Source of the DNA: Sphaerisporangium fuscum
GTDB lineage: Bacteria > Actinomycetota > Actinomycetes > Streptosporangiales > Streptosporangiaceae
Length of the DNA stretch: 64,000 bases
Assembly (NCBI RefSeq): GCF_018531465.1
Contig: NZ_JAHDTF010000039.1
Location: 1-64,000 of the forward strand
Direction of reading: 5' to 3'
Below, in pieces: positions 30,999 to 39,353 of the stretch. How positions within the stretch are numbered: position 1 is the first letter of the stretch; each line of letters starts with the position of its first letter. The position numbers and the translations under genes are program-made. A model generated the notes under the pieces. That model was not told where the DNA came from. It worked only from the letters and a program-made list of their open reading frames with translations, and did not search any database.

Positions 30999-32468
30999 AT
31001 GATCCGCCTCATGTCTCTCCTTCGATCCCCCGTGAGGCTGCGGCACGGCCACGCTGTGGGAGCCATTACCGTCATGGCCTTCCTGGGATATTCACTGCTC
31101 GGATTGATCAAGTTCTATACATTTCGGACAGGAATCTATGATCTGGTCATCTTTGACCAGGGTGTGCGAGGATACGCGAACTTCGGGGCTCCCCTATCCT
31201 TTACAAAGGGGAACTGGGAGGCACTCGGAACGACATTCTCTCTGCTGGGAGATCACTTCTCGCCGATCCTCGTGTTGCTGGCCCCGCTGTACTGGGTGCA
31301 TGACGGTCCCGAGACGCTGATCGTGGCGCAGGCAGCCCTTTTCTCCCTGGCGGTGGTGCCCTTCTGGGTCCATGTCAGACGTGCGCTCGGCACCGGAACC
31401 GCATATCTGCTGGGCATCGCCTACATCCTGTCCTGGCCCATCGCCGAGGCGGTGAACTTTCATTTCCATGAATACGCCTTCGTGCCGCTGATCACCGCAG
31501 TCCTGTTCGAAAGACTGCAGGCAGGGCGTCAATGGCATGCGCTGGCGGCGGCAGCCGTCCTACTGACGGTCAAGGAGGACCTAGCGGTTTTTGTCGTCGG
31601 TCTCGGGATGGCTCTACTCTTCATCCGCGAATGGCGCCGTACGGGTGCTGTGATGATCGTTGCGGGGGCGGGATTCCTGTGGCTGACCAGCTGCGTGATC
31701 ATGCCCGCATTCGGTGGCAGCCCCGCCCGTTACTGGTACTACAGCGGGTGGGGCAGGAATCCCGGTGAGGCGATCACCCGCATTGCGACTCGGCCTCAGG
31801 AGATCCTGAGCGTGCTTTCCGCGCCTGACACGAAATTGTGGACCATCTTACTGCTCTTCGCCCCGCTGCTTTTCCTCCCGCTGCTGTCGCCGTACGTCCT
31901 GGCACCCGCGGCCCTGCTGGCCGAACGCATGCTCGCAACGGATCCCGGCGCTGCCGGCTGGTGGGGCACGCGCTACCACTACAACGCCGCGATCGTGATG
32001 GCTCTGTTCTGTGCCGCCGTCGACGGCGCCGTGCGGCTTCGCCGGGCGGTGCAAGGCCGGCGACTGGAGCGGTTCACCTCATCCTGGGCTGCCGTCGTGG
32101 CGGTCGCGGCACTGGGCATTGTGCCGTACTTCGCATTCGCCAATCTGTTCACGCTGAGCTGGTACAAGGCCGGTTCCCGATTCGCGGCGGCCAGCGAGGC
32201 CATCCGTCGGATTCCGGACAACGTCCTGGTGGAAGCAGCCAGCGCCCTGGGCCCCAACATGTCGGCTCGGACAAAGGTCGTAGCCTGGGCCGCGAAGACC
32301 GCAGCGCGTCCCGAACGTGCCCCGTGGATTTTGGCGGACCTCAAGGACAAGCAGCCGCAATTCGCTTCGATCCAGGAGCAAGCCGCGGACGTCGAACTGC
32401 TGCGACAACGCGGATACCGTGAGGTCTTTTCCCAAGACGGATATGTCGTCCTGCATGCACGACCTTGA
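30999..32468 (+). CDS. DUF2079 polytopic membrane protein, atypical codon use
   Basis: A 489-residue protein with about ten hydrophobic segments and the DUF2079 hallmarks: DLVIFDQGVRGYANFG, LLGDHFSPILVLLAPLYW, FHFHEYAF and TVKEDLAVFVVG. The DUF2079 family resembles GT-C glycosyltransferases and is thought to act on lipid-linked sugars in the membrane. A soluble tail (~410-489) follows. ATG 30999 or 31011 could be the start. Many codons end in A or T (ggaatctatgatctg type), unlike the neighbours, which suggests recent acquisition together with the small secreted protein just upstream. Confidence 0.82.
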   Translation: MIRLMSLLRSPVRLRHGHAVGAITVMAFLGYSLLGLIKFYTFRTGIYDLVIFDQGVRGYANFGAPLSFTKGNWEALGTTFSLLGDHFSPILVLLAPLYWVHDGPETLIVAQAALFSLAVVPFWVHVRRALGTGTAYLLGIAYILSWPIAEAVNFHFHEYAFVPLITAVLFERLQAGRQWHALAAAAVLLTVKEDLAVFVVGLGMALLFIREWRRTGAVMIVAGAGFLWLTSCVIMPAFGGSPARYWYYSGWGRNPGEAITRIATRPQEILSVLSAPDTKLWTILLLFAPLLFLPLLSPYVLAPAALLAERMLATDPGAAGWWGTRYHYNAAIVMALFCAAVDGAVRLRRAVQGRRLERFTSSWAAVVAVAALGIVPYFAFANLFTLSWYKAGSRFAAASEAIRRIPDNVLVEAASALGPNMSARTKVVAWAAKTAARPERAPWILADLKDKQPQFASIQEQAADVELLRQRGYREVFSQDGYVVLHARP

Positions 32469-32572
32469 CCGAGCCACCTACCGGCGCGAACCAAACGAGG
32501 CGAGCGAGAAATCACACCACTCCGCGGGACGAGATCAGGCCAACCGGTTAGGCCACGTGGACATGGTGCTGC

Positions 32573-33157
32573 TCAGGGGCGTTTGCCGGTGAGTTTGCGG
32601 ATGACGTCGCGGGTGCGGTCGACGAGGGCGAGGGGGACGCCGAGGAGCAGGTTCATGGTCGCCGACTCGACCCCCGGATGCGGATGTGTCGGGCCCGTCG
32701 CCTCCGCCGCCTTGACCGCGGCGGCCAGCGCGCGGCGTTCGGCCTCGCTGCTGCGGGCGCGGAGCACGGGGAACTCCTCACGCTCCTCGGCCTCGGCGTG
32801 CGCGAGGATCATGGCGCGCACGGCCCGCAGGCTGCGCAGGAAGTCGGGGTGGTCGGGCCCCAGTTGCTCCAGGTGGGCGAGCAGCAGCTTGCCCTGCCGC
32901 TCCTCGTCGAGGCGTCCGTCCACCACGCCGTCGCCGCCGCCGAGCTTCAGCCGGACGTACGGGTGGACGATCTCCTCCTCGGCGCTCTCGTGCACCGCGA
33001 GCAGCCGTACCAGGCGCTCGAACGCGCGCTCGCGCGCGAGGCCGACGGACCGCTCGGTCTCCTCGAACAGCTCGGCGATCATGTGGTGCTGCCGGACCAG
33101 CAGGTCGAGGACGTCGGTCTCGCCCATGAGCTCGGGAGCCGTCCGGCCAACACCCAT
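32573..33157 (-). CDS. Hemerythrin-like domain protein
   Basis: A 194-residue helical protein. Di-iron ligand-type motifs are present: RQHHMIAELFEE, VHESAEEEIVHPY, HLEQLG and ILAHAEAEEREEF. Such proteins bind oxygen or sense redox or iron. ATG 33157 follows GAGGAGGAC. The C-terminal part after ~155 is basic and unlike hemerythrin. It is monocistronic between the convergent DUF2079 gene and the divergent amylase gene. Confidence 0.87.
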   Translation of the reverse strand: MGVGRTAPELMGETDVLDLLVRQHHMIAELFEETERSVGLARERAFERLVRLLAVHESAEEEIVHPYVRLKLGGGDGVVDGRLDEERQGKLLLAHLEQLGPDHPDFLRSLRAVRAMILAHAEAEEREEFPVLRARSSEAERRALAAAVKAAEATGPTHPHPGVESATMNLLLGVPLALVDRTRDVIRKLTGKRP

Positions 33158-33362
33158 CTCGTCCTCCTCGGCGCGCCCCGGAGCGCGGACGGCTCCCCCA
33201 CCACCCGCGCGGATCCCCTTCGACGAAGCGAATCCCCCGGCCGTACCCGGCGAACCCAGACGGTTAGCAATTTTCAGGAAATTTCAGTAAGGCATTGCAT
33301 AGATCCGATGCGGTGAGTAACTTCCGGGCAACACCCGTGAACCATCCCCTCTGGAGGCCCCC

Positions 33363-36300
33363 GTGGTCTGGCCGCTCCCCCCACGGCCCACGAGAAGGTC
33401 ACCGGTACGCGGGCGCTCGGCCGTCGCCGTCCTGGCGGCGGTCCTGTCCGCCGCGCCGCTCGCCGCGTCCCCCGCCACGGCGCGAGCCGGCGCCCCGGAG
33501 GCGGGCGCCGGACCGCTCGCCACCTCGCGTACCGCGCCACCCGCGTCCGCCCTGGCCGCACCCGGCTCCCCGGCCGCGCGACCGGCGGAACCGCTGGTGT
33601 CCGCGCTGAGCCGTACGGCCGATCCGTCCGACAAGGAGCTCGCGCGGGACGCCCCACGGGGCGCTCTGTCACGGGAGCGGTTCTACTTCGTGATGACCGA
33701 CCGGTTCGCCGACGGCGACACCCGCAACGACACCGGCGGCCTGTCCGGCGACCGGCTCACCACCGGCTTCGACCCCACCGACAAGGGCTTCTACCAGGGC
33801 GGCGACCTCGCGGGCCTGATGAGCAGGCTCGACTACATCAAGAACCTCGGCAGCACCGCGATCTGGCTCACGCCCGCGTTCAGGAACCGGCCGGTCCAGG
33901 GCACGGGCGCGAACGCCTCCGCCGGCTACCACGGCTACTGGATCACCGACTTCACCTCGATCGACCCGCACCTCGGCACGAACGCGCAGATGAGGCAGCT
34001 GGTCCGCGAGGCGCACCGGCGGGGGATGAAGGTCTTCTTCGACATCATCACCAACCACACCGCCGACGTCGTCGACCACAAGGAGCAGACCTCCACCTAC
34101 CGCTCCAAGGGCGCCTACCCGTACGTCGACACGCAGGGCAGGCCGTTCGACGACCACGACTACGCGGGCAAGGACACCTTCCCCCAGGTCGACGCCGACT
34201 CCTTCCCGTACACGCCGGTGGCGCCGAAGGGCGTCAAGACTCCGGCCTGGCTGAACGACCCGACGATGTACCACAACCGGGGCGACTCGACCTTCAGCGG
34301 CGGCGAGACCGACACCTACGGCGACTTCTCCGGTCTGGACGACCTGTGGACCGAGCGGCCCGAGGTCGTCAAGGGCATGACGGACATCTACCGCACGTGG
34401 GTGCGGGAGACCGGCATCGACGGCTTCCGGATCGACACCGCCAAACACGTCAACATGGAGTTCTGGCAGAAGTTCACCCCGGCCCTGCACGGGTACGCGG
34501 CGCGGCTCGGCAACGACCGGTTCTTCATGTTCGGCGAGGTGTACTCCGGCGACCCTGCCGTGACCAGCCGATACTCCACTCGGGGCGGCATGGACGCCAC
34601 GCTGGACTTCCCGTTCCAGGACGCGGCGCGCTCGTTCGCCGGCGGCACGGCCGGGGCCGGGCGGCTGTCCCAGCTGTACGCGGGGGACGACTACCACACC
34701 CGGGCTGACGGCGGCGCGTCGGAGCTGCCGACGTTCCTCGGCAACCACGACATGGGCCGCATCGGACGGTTCGTCACCCAGGACGCCCGGGGCGCGTCCG
34801 ACGACGAGCTGCTGAAGAGGGACCTGCTCGCCCACGAGCTGATGTACCTCACGCGGGGCCAGCCGGTGGTGTACTACGGCGACGAGCAGGGGTTCACCGG
34901 CAAGGGCGGCGACAAGGACGCCCGGCAGACGATGTTCGCCTCCCGGACGGCGAGCTACCTGTCCGACGTCCTGATCGGCACCACCGCGACCCACGCGCAG
35001 GACAACTTCGTGCCCTCCCACCCGCTCTACCAGGGGATCGCGGGGCTGGCGAAGCTCCGGGACGCCCACCCGGCGCTGGCGGACGGCGCGCAGGTGGAGC
35101 GCCTGGCCGAGGGCGGCCTGTACGCCTTCAGCCGCATCGGCGCCAAGGAGCAGGTGGAGTACGTCGTCGCCCTGAACGACGGGAAGAGCGCGGTGACGGC
35201 GGCCGTCCCGACGTACAGCGCCGGGATGCCGTTCGCCCGCGTGTACGGCGAGGCCGCCGACGCGGTCACCACGGCCGCCGACCGCACGCTGAAGGTGACC
35301 GTCCCGCCGCTGTCGGCGGTGGTCTACCGCGCCGCGGCCCGGCTCGCGGCACCCGCCGCCACGCCCGCCGTCTCGATCACGCTGCCCGGCGCCGAGGTGC
35401 GGGGAACCGCCGAGGACGGGCGGATCCCGGTGACGGCGACCGTGCCGGGCACGGGCTTCGACCAGGTGACGTTCGCCGTCAAGGTCGGTGACGGCGGCTG
35501 GAAGGTGATCGGCACCGACGACGCCCCCACCGTCACCGGCGGAAACCGGATGTTCCGGGTGTTCCATGACCTCACCGGCATCGCGGCGGGCACGAAGATC
35601 ACCTACCGGGCGGTGGTGAAGGACTCGGCGGGCCGGTACGCCTCGGCGAGCGAGACGGCGACGGCCGGCGCCGTGCCCACCCCCGGCGAACCGGGCGCCG
35701 TCACCCGCGACCGGCTGGTCGTGCACTACCGGCGGGCGGACTACGAGGGCTGGGGCCTGCACGTCTGGGGGGACGTCGAGCAGCCCACCGAGTGGGGCGG
35801 CCCGCTCCCGCTGACCGGCGAGGACGCCTTCGGCAGGTTCGCCTGGATCAAGCTCAGGCCCGGCGCCACCAGCGTCGGCCTGATCGCCCACAAGGGCGAC
35901 GAGAAGGACGGCGGCGACCGCACCGTCAACCCCGCCAAGAACGGCGAGGTGTGGCTGACCGAGGGCAGGGCCGAGACGTACGCCTCCCGCGCGGCGGCCC
36001 AGGGCTACGCGACCGTGCACTACGGCAGGCCGGACAGGGCCTACGACGGCTGGGGCCTGCACCTGTGGGGCGACGGCCTGGCCGACGGCGCGGGCACCGA
36101 CTGGGCCGGCCCCCGCCCGCCGGACGGCGTCGACTCCTACGGCGCGTTCTGGAAGGTCCCGCTCAAGGACCCCTCCGTGCCGCTCAACTACATCGTTCAC
36201 CGGGGCGACACCAAGGACCCCGGCCCCGACCAGTCGTTCACGCCGGCGTCGCAGCCCGAGGCGTACGTGAACTCGGGTGAGACGAGGGTGCATCCGAGCC

Positions 36301-39287
36301 GCGCCGCCGCGGAGAACGTCGCGATCCTGCATTACCGGCGCGCGGACGGGAACTACGACGGCTGGGGGCTGCACGTGTGGACCGGGGCGGCCGGACCGAC
36401 CGAGTGGGGCACTCCCCTGAAGGCGGCGGGCGTCGACGGCTTCGGGGCGTACTACCGGGTGCCGCTGGCCGAGGGGGCGACGAGCCTGAGCTACATCATC
36501 CACAAGGGCGACGACAAGGACCAGCCGGACGACCAGTCGCTCGACCTGACCACGACCGGCCACGAGGCCTGGAAGCTCGCGGCGACCGACGGGTACCTGC
36601 TGCCGCAGCCTCCGGCGCGCGGCGCGGACGCCGACCTGTCCAAGGCGAGGGCCCAGTGGATCGACCGGGACACCCTGGCCTGGAAGGTCGACCCCTCGCC
36701 GTCCCTGCACTACGCGCTGGCGTTCTCCCTCAAGGGCGACATCGCCTACGACAAGGGGGACCTGACCGGCGACATCCGTCTCATCCGCCTCACTCCCGGC
36801 GACGGGCTCACCGAGGCGCAGAAGGCGAAATGGCCGCACCTGGCGTCGTACGCCGCGCTGAAGGTCGACCCGCGCGACGCCGACCTCGTCACGACGGCCC
36901 TGCGCGGCCAGGTCGTCGCCGTCGAGCGGGACGCCTCGGGGAGGCTGCTGACCGCGACCGGCGTGCAGATCCCGGGCGTGCTGGACGACCTGTACGCCAA
37001 GGCGGCGGGCGCCCGGCTCGGTCCGGTGTGGCCGTCGTCCTCGGCGGCGTCGGAGCTGACGGCCGGTTCGGCCTCGCCCACGCTGTCGGTGTGGGCGCCC
37101 ACCGCGCAGAAGGTGGAACTGGCCCTGTACGACACCCCGTCCGGCGGGCGGCGCGGCGTGCACGAGATGCGGCGCGACGACGCGACGGGCGTCTGGTCGG
37201 TGCGGGGCCTGCCCACCTGGAAGGGCCGGTACTACACCTTCCTGGTCACGGTCTACGCCCCGGCGGCCGGCACGGTCGTGACGAACGAGGTCACCGACCC
37301 CTACAGCCTGTCGCTGGCCGCCGACTCCGTCCGCAGCCAGATCGTGGACCTTTCGGACCACGCCCTGCGCCCCGGCGGCTGGGCCGCGCTGCGCAAGCCG
37401 AAGGCCGTGCCCCAGGAGCGGGCCTCGATCTACGAGCTGCACGTACGCGACTTCTCCGCCTCCGACACCACCGTCCCGGCGGCCGAGCGCGGGACGTACG
37501 CGGCGTTCGGCCGTGACTCCGCCGGGATGAAGGAGCTGCGGTCGCTCGCCGCCGACGGGCTGACGCACGTGCACCTGCTGCCGGCGTTCGACTTCGGCAG
37601 CGTGCCGGAGCGGCGGGCCGGCCGCGCCGAACCGCAGTGCGACCTGGCGTCGATGCCCGCCGACTCCGAGCGGCAGCAGGAGTGCGTCGCCAGGACGGCC
37701 GCCGATGACTCCTTCAACTGGGGCTACGACCCCGTGCACTACACCGTGCCGGAGGGGTCGTACTCCACCGAACCGGACGGCACGCGGCGGATCGTGGAGT
37801 TCCGCTCGATGGTGGCCGGGCTGAACCGCGCGGGCCTGCGGGTGGTCATGGACGTCGTCTACAACCACACCTACGCGGCGGGGCAGGACCCCGGGTCGGT
37901 GCTCGACCGGATCGTGCCCGGCTACTACCACCGGCTGCTCGACGACGGCACGGTGGCCACCTCGACGTGCTGCGCCAACACCGCGCCGGAGCACGCCATG
38001 ATGGACAAGCTCGTCGTCGACTCGGTGGTCACCTGGGCGAGGGAGTACAAGGTCGACGGGTTCCGCTTCGACCTGATGGGTCACCACCCCAAGGCGGACA
38101 TCCTCGCGGTGCGGGCCGCGCTCGACAAGCTCACGCCCGCCCGCGACGGCGTCGACGGCAAGTCGATCATCCTGTACGGGGAGGGCTGGAACTTCGGCGA
38201 GGTGGCGAACGACGCCCGCTTCGTCCAGGCCACCCAGGCGAACATGGCCGGTACCGGCGTGGGCACGTTCAACGACCGGCTCCGCGACGCGGTGCGCGGC
38301 GGCGGGCCGTTCGACGCCGACCCCCGCGTGCAGGGCTTCGGCTCGGGGCTGGCCGGCGCGCCGAACGGCTCCCCCGCCAACGGCACGGCCGACCAGCAGC
38401 GGGCCCGCCTGCTCCACTACCAGGACCTGGTGAAGGTGGGGCTGACCGGCAACCTGCGCGACTACCGGTTCACCGCCTCCAGCGGCAAGGAGGTCAAGGG
38501 CTCGGAGGTCGACTACAACGGCTCGCCCGCCGGGTACGCCGCCGCCCCGGGCGAGGCGGTGAACTACGTCGACGCCCACGACAACGAGACGCTGTTCGAC
38601 GCGCTGGCCTACAAGCTGCCGCAGGCCACGCCGATGGCCGACCGGGTGCGGATGCAGACGCTCTCGCTCGCCTCGGTCCTGCTGTCGCAGGGCACCGCGT
38701 TCCTCAACGCGGGGACCGAACGGCTGCGGTCGAAGTCGCTCGACCGCAACTCCTACGACTCCGGCGACTGGTTCAACCGCCTGCTGTGGGACTGCTCGGC
38801 CGGCAACGGCTTCGGCGCCGGCCTGCCGCCCGAGGCCGACAACGGCGCCAAGTGGGAGTACGCCAGGCCGCTGCTCGCCGACCCGGCGCTGAGGCCGGAC
38901 TGCGCGGCGATCGGCGAGGCGAGGGCGAGGTTCGGCGACCTGCTGAGGATCCGCTCCTCCTCGCCCGCCTTCTCGCTCGGCTCCCTGGCCGAGGTGCAGA
39001 AGCGGCTGTCGTTCCCGGTGAGCGGCGCGGCGGAGACGCCGGGCGTCGTCACCATGCACCTGGACGCCTCCGGCCTCGACCCGCGCTGGACGTCGATCAC
39101 CGTCGTCCTCAACGCGACGCCGGAGACGCGCTCGCAGACGGTGCCGGCGCTGAAGGGGGCCGAGGTCACCCTCCACCCCGTGCAGGCCGGCGGCACCGAC
39201 CCGGTCGTCAGGACCTCGGCCTTCGCCCCGGAGACCGGCACCCTCACCGTCCCCGCCCGGACGGTGGCCGTCTTCGTCGGCTCCTGA
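33363..39287 (+). CDS. Secreted two-headed alpha-amylase/pullulanase
   Basis: A 1974-residue secreted glucan hydrolase (GTG start, GGAGG at 33353-33357; Ala/Pro-rich signal region). Head 1 is a GH13 amylase (~105-640) with complete triad: GFRIDTAKH (Asp358), GEVYSG (Glu392) and LGNHD (Asp463). An Ig-like segment (~670-780) and three CBM41/PUD starch-binding modules follow, each beginning HYRRAD.YEGWGLHVWGD-like (~783, ~882, ~985). Then come a pullulanase N-domain, CBM48 (~1238-1345) and a GH13_14 pullulanase with DGFRFDLMGHH (Asp1570), YGEGWNFGE (Glu1607) and VDAHDNE (Asp1740). The chain can cut both alpha-1,4 and alpha-1,6 bonds in starch or pullulan. Both heads keep all catalytic residues. 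Confidence 0.93.
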   Translation: MVWPLPPRPTRRSPVRGRSAVAVLAAVLSAAPLAASPATARAGAPEAGAGPLATSRTAPPASALAAPGSPAARPAEPLVSALSRTADPSDKELARDAPRGALSRERFYFVMTDRFADGDTRNDTGGLSGDRLTTGFDPTDKGFYQGGDLAGLMSRLDYIKNLGSTAIWLTPAFRNRPVQGTGANASAGYHGYWITDFTSIDPHLGTNAQMRQLVREAHRRGMKVFFDIITNHTADVVDHKEQTSTYRSKGAYPYVDTQGRPFDDHDYAGKDTFPQVDADSFPYTPVAPKGVKTPAWLNDPTMYHNRGDSTFSGGETDTYGDFSGLDDLWTERPEVVKGMTDIYRTWVRETGIDGFRIDTAKHVNMEFWQKFTPALHGYAARLGNDRFFMFGEVYSGDPAVTSRYSTRGGMDATLDFPFQDAARSFAGGTAGAGRLSQLYAGDDYHTRADGGASELPTFLGNHDMGRIGRFVTQDARGASDDELLKRDLLAHELMYLTRGQPVVYYGDEQGFTGKGGDKDARQTMFASRTASYLSDVLIGTTATHAQDNFVPSHPLYQGIAGLAKLRDAHPALADGAQVERLAEGGLYAFSRIGAKEQVEYVVALNDGKSAVTAAVPTYSAGMPFARVYGEAADAVTTAADRTLKVTVPPLSAVVYRAAARLAAPAATPAVSITLPGAEVRGTAEDGRIPVTATVPGTGFDQVTFAVKVGDGGWKVIGTDDAPTVTGGNRMFRVFHDLTGIAAGTKITYRAVVKDSAGRYASASETATAGAVPTPGEPGAVTRDRLVVHYRRADYEGWGLHVWGDVEQPTEWGGPLPLTGEDAFGRFAWIKLRPGATSVGLIAHKGDEKDGGDRTVNPAKNGEVWLTEGRAETYASRAAAQGYATVHYGRPDRAYDGWGLHLWGDGLADGAGTDWAGPRPPDGVDSYGAFWKVPLKDPSVPLNYIVHRGDTKDPGPDQSFTPASQPEAYVNSGETRVHPSRAAAENVAILHYRRADGNYDGWGLHVWTGAAGPTEWGTPLKAAGVDGFGAYYRVPLAEGATSLSYIIHKGDDKDQPDDQSLDLTTTGHEAWKLAATDGYLLPQPPARGADADLSKARAQWIDRDTLAWKVDPSPSLHYALAFSLKGDIAYDKGDLTGDIRLIRLTPGDGLTEAQKAKWPHLASYAALKVDPRDADLVTTALRGQVVAVERDASGRLLTATGVQIPGVLDDLYAKAAGARLGPVWPSSSAASELTAGSASPTLSVWAPTAQKVELALYDTPSGGRRGVHEMRRDDATGVWSVRGLPTWKGRYYTFLVTVYAPAAGTVVTNEVTDPYSLSLAADSVRSQIVDLSDHALRPGGWAALRKPKAVPQERASIYELHVRDFSASDTTVPAAERGTYAAFGRDSAGMKELRSLAADGLTHVHLLPAFDFGSVPERRAGRAEPQCDLASMPADSERQQECVARTAADDSFNWGYDPVHYTVPEGSYSTEPDGTRRIVEFRSMVAGLNRAGLRVVMDVVYNHTYAAGQDPGSVLDRIVPGYYHRLLDDGTVATSTCCANTAPEHAMMDKLVVDSVVTWAREYKVDGFRFDLMGHHPKADILAVRAALDKLTPARDGVDGKSIILYGEGWNFGEVANDARFVQATQANMAGTGVGTFNDRLRDAVRGGGPFDADPRVQGFGSGLAGAPNGSPANGTADQQRARLLHYQDLVKVGLTGNLRDYRFTASSGKEVKGSEVDYNGSPAGYAAAPGEAVNYVDAHDNETLFDALAYKLPQATPMADRVRMQTLSLASVLLSQGTAFLNAGTERLRSKSLDRNSYDSGDWFNRLLWDCSAGNGFGAGLPPEADNGAKWEYARPLLADPALRPDCAAIGEARARFGDLLRIRSSSPAFSLGSLAEVQKRLSFPVSGAAETPGVVTMHLDASGLDPRWTSITVVLNATPETRSQTVPALKGAEVTLHPVQAGGTDPVVRTSAFAPETGTLTVPARTVAVFVGS

Positions 39288-39303
39288 CCCAGGGCAGAAC
39301 AAG

Positions 39304-39335
39304 GCCGGGCCGGGTGTCGCAGCACCCGGCCCGGC
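39304..39335. terminator. Bidirectional terminator between pullulanase and permease-hydrolase genes
   Basis: A perfect 13-bp stem, GCCGGGCCGGGTG with its complement, and a 6-nt loop in the 66-bp gap between convergent stop codons. Confidence 0.82.
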
Positions 39336-39353
39336 ACGGGAATCCCCGGGGGC

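Noticed and set aside
33240..33362. MalR-type operator upstream of the amylase-pullulanase
   Set aside because: TAGCAAT and ATTGCATA occur, but they are too far apart and imperfect for a confident site.
33669..39302. 1877-codon open frame on the minus strand
   Set aside because: Antisense of the amylase-pullulanase; no motifs, biased composition, no ribosome site.
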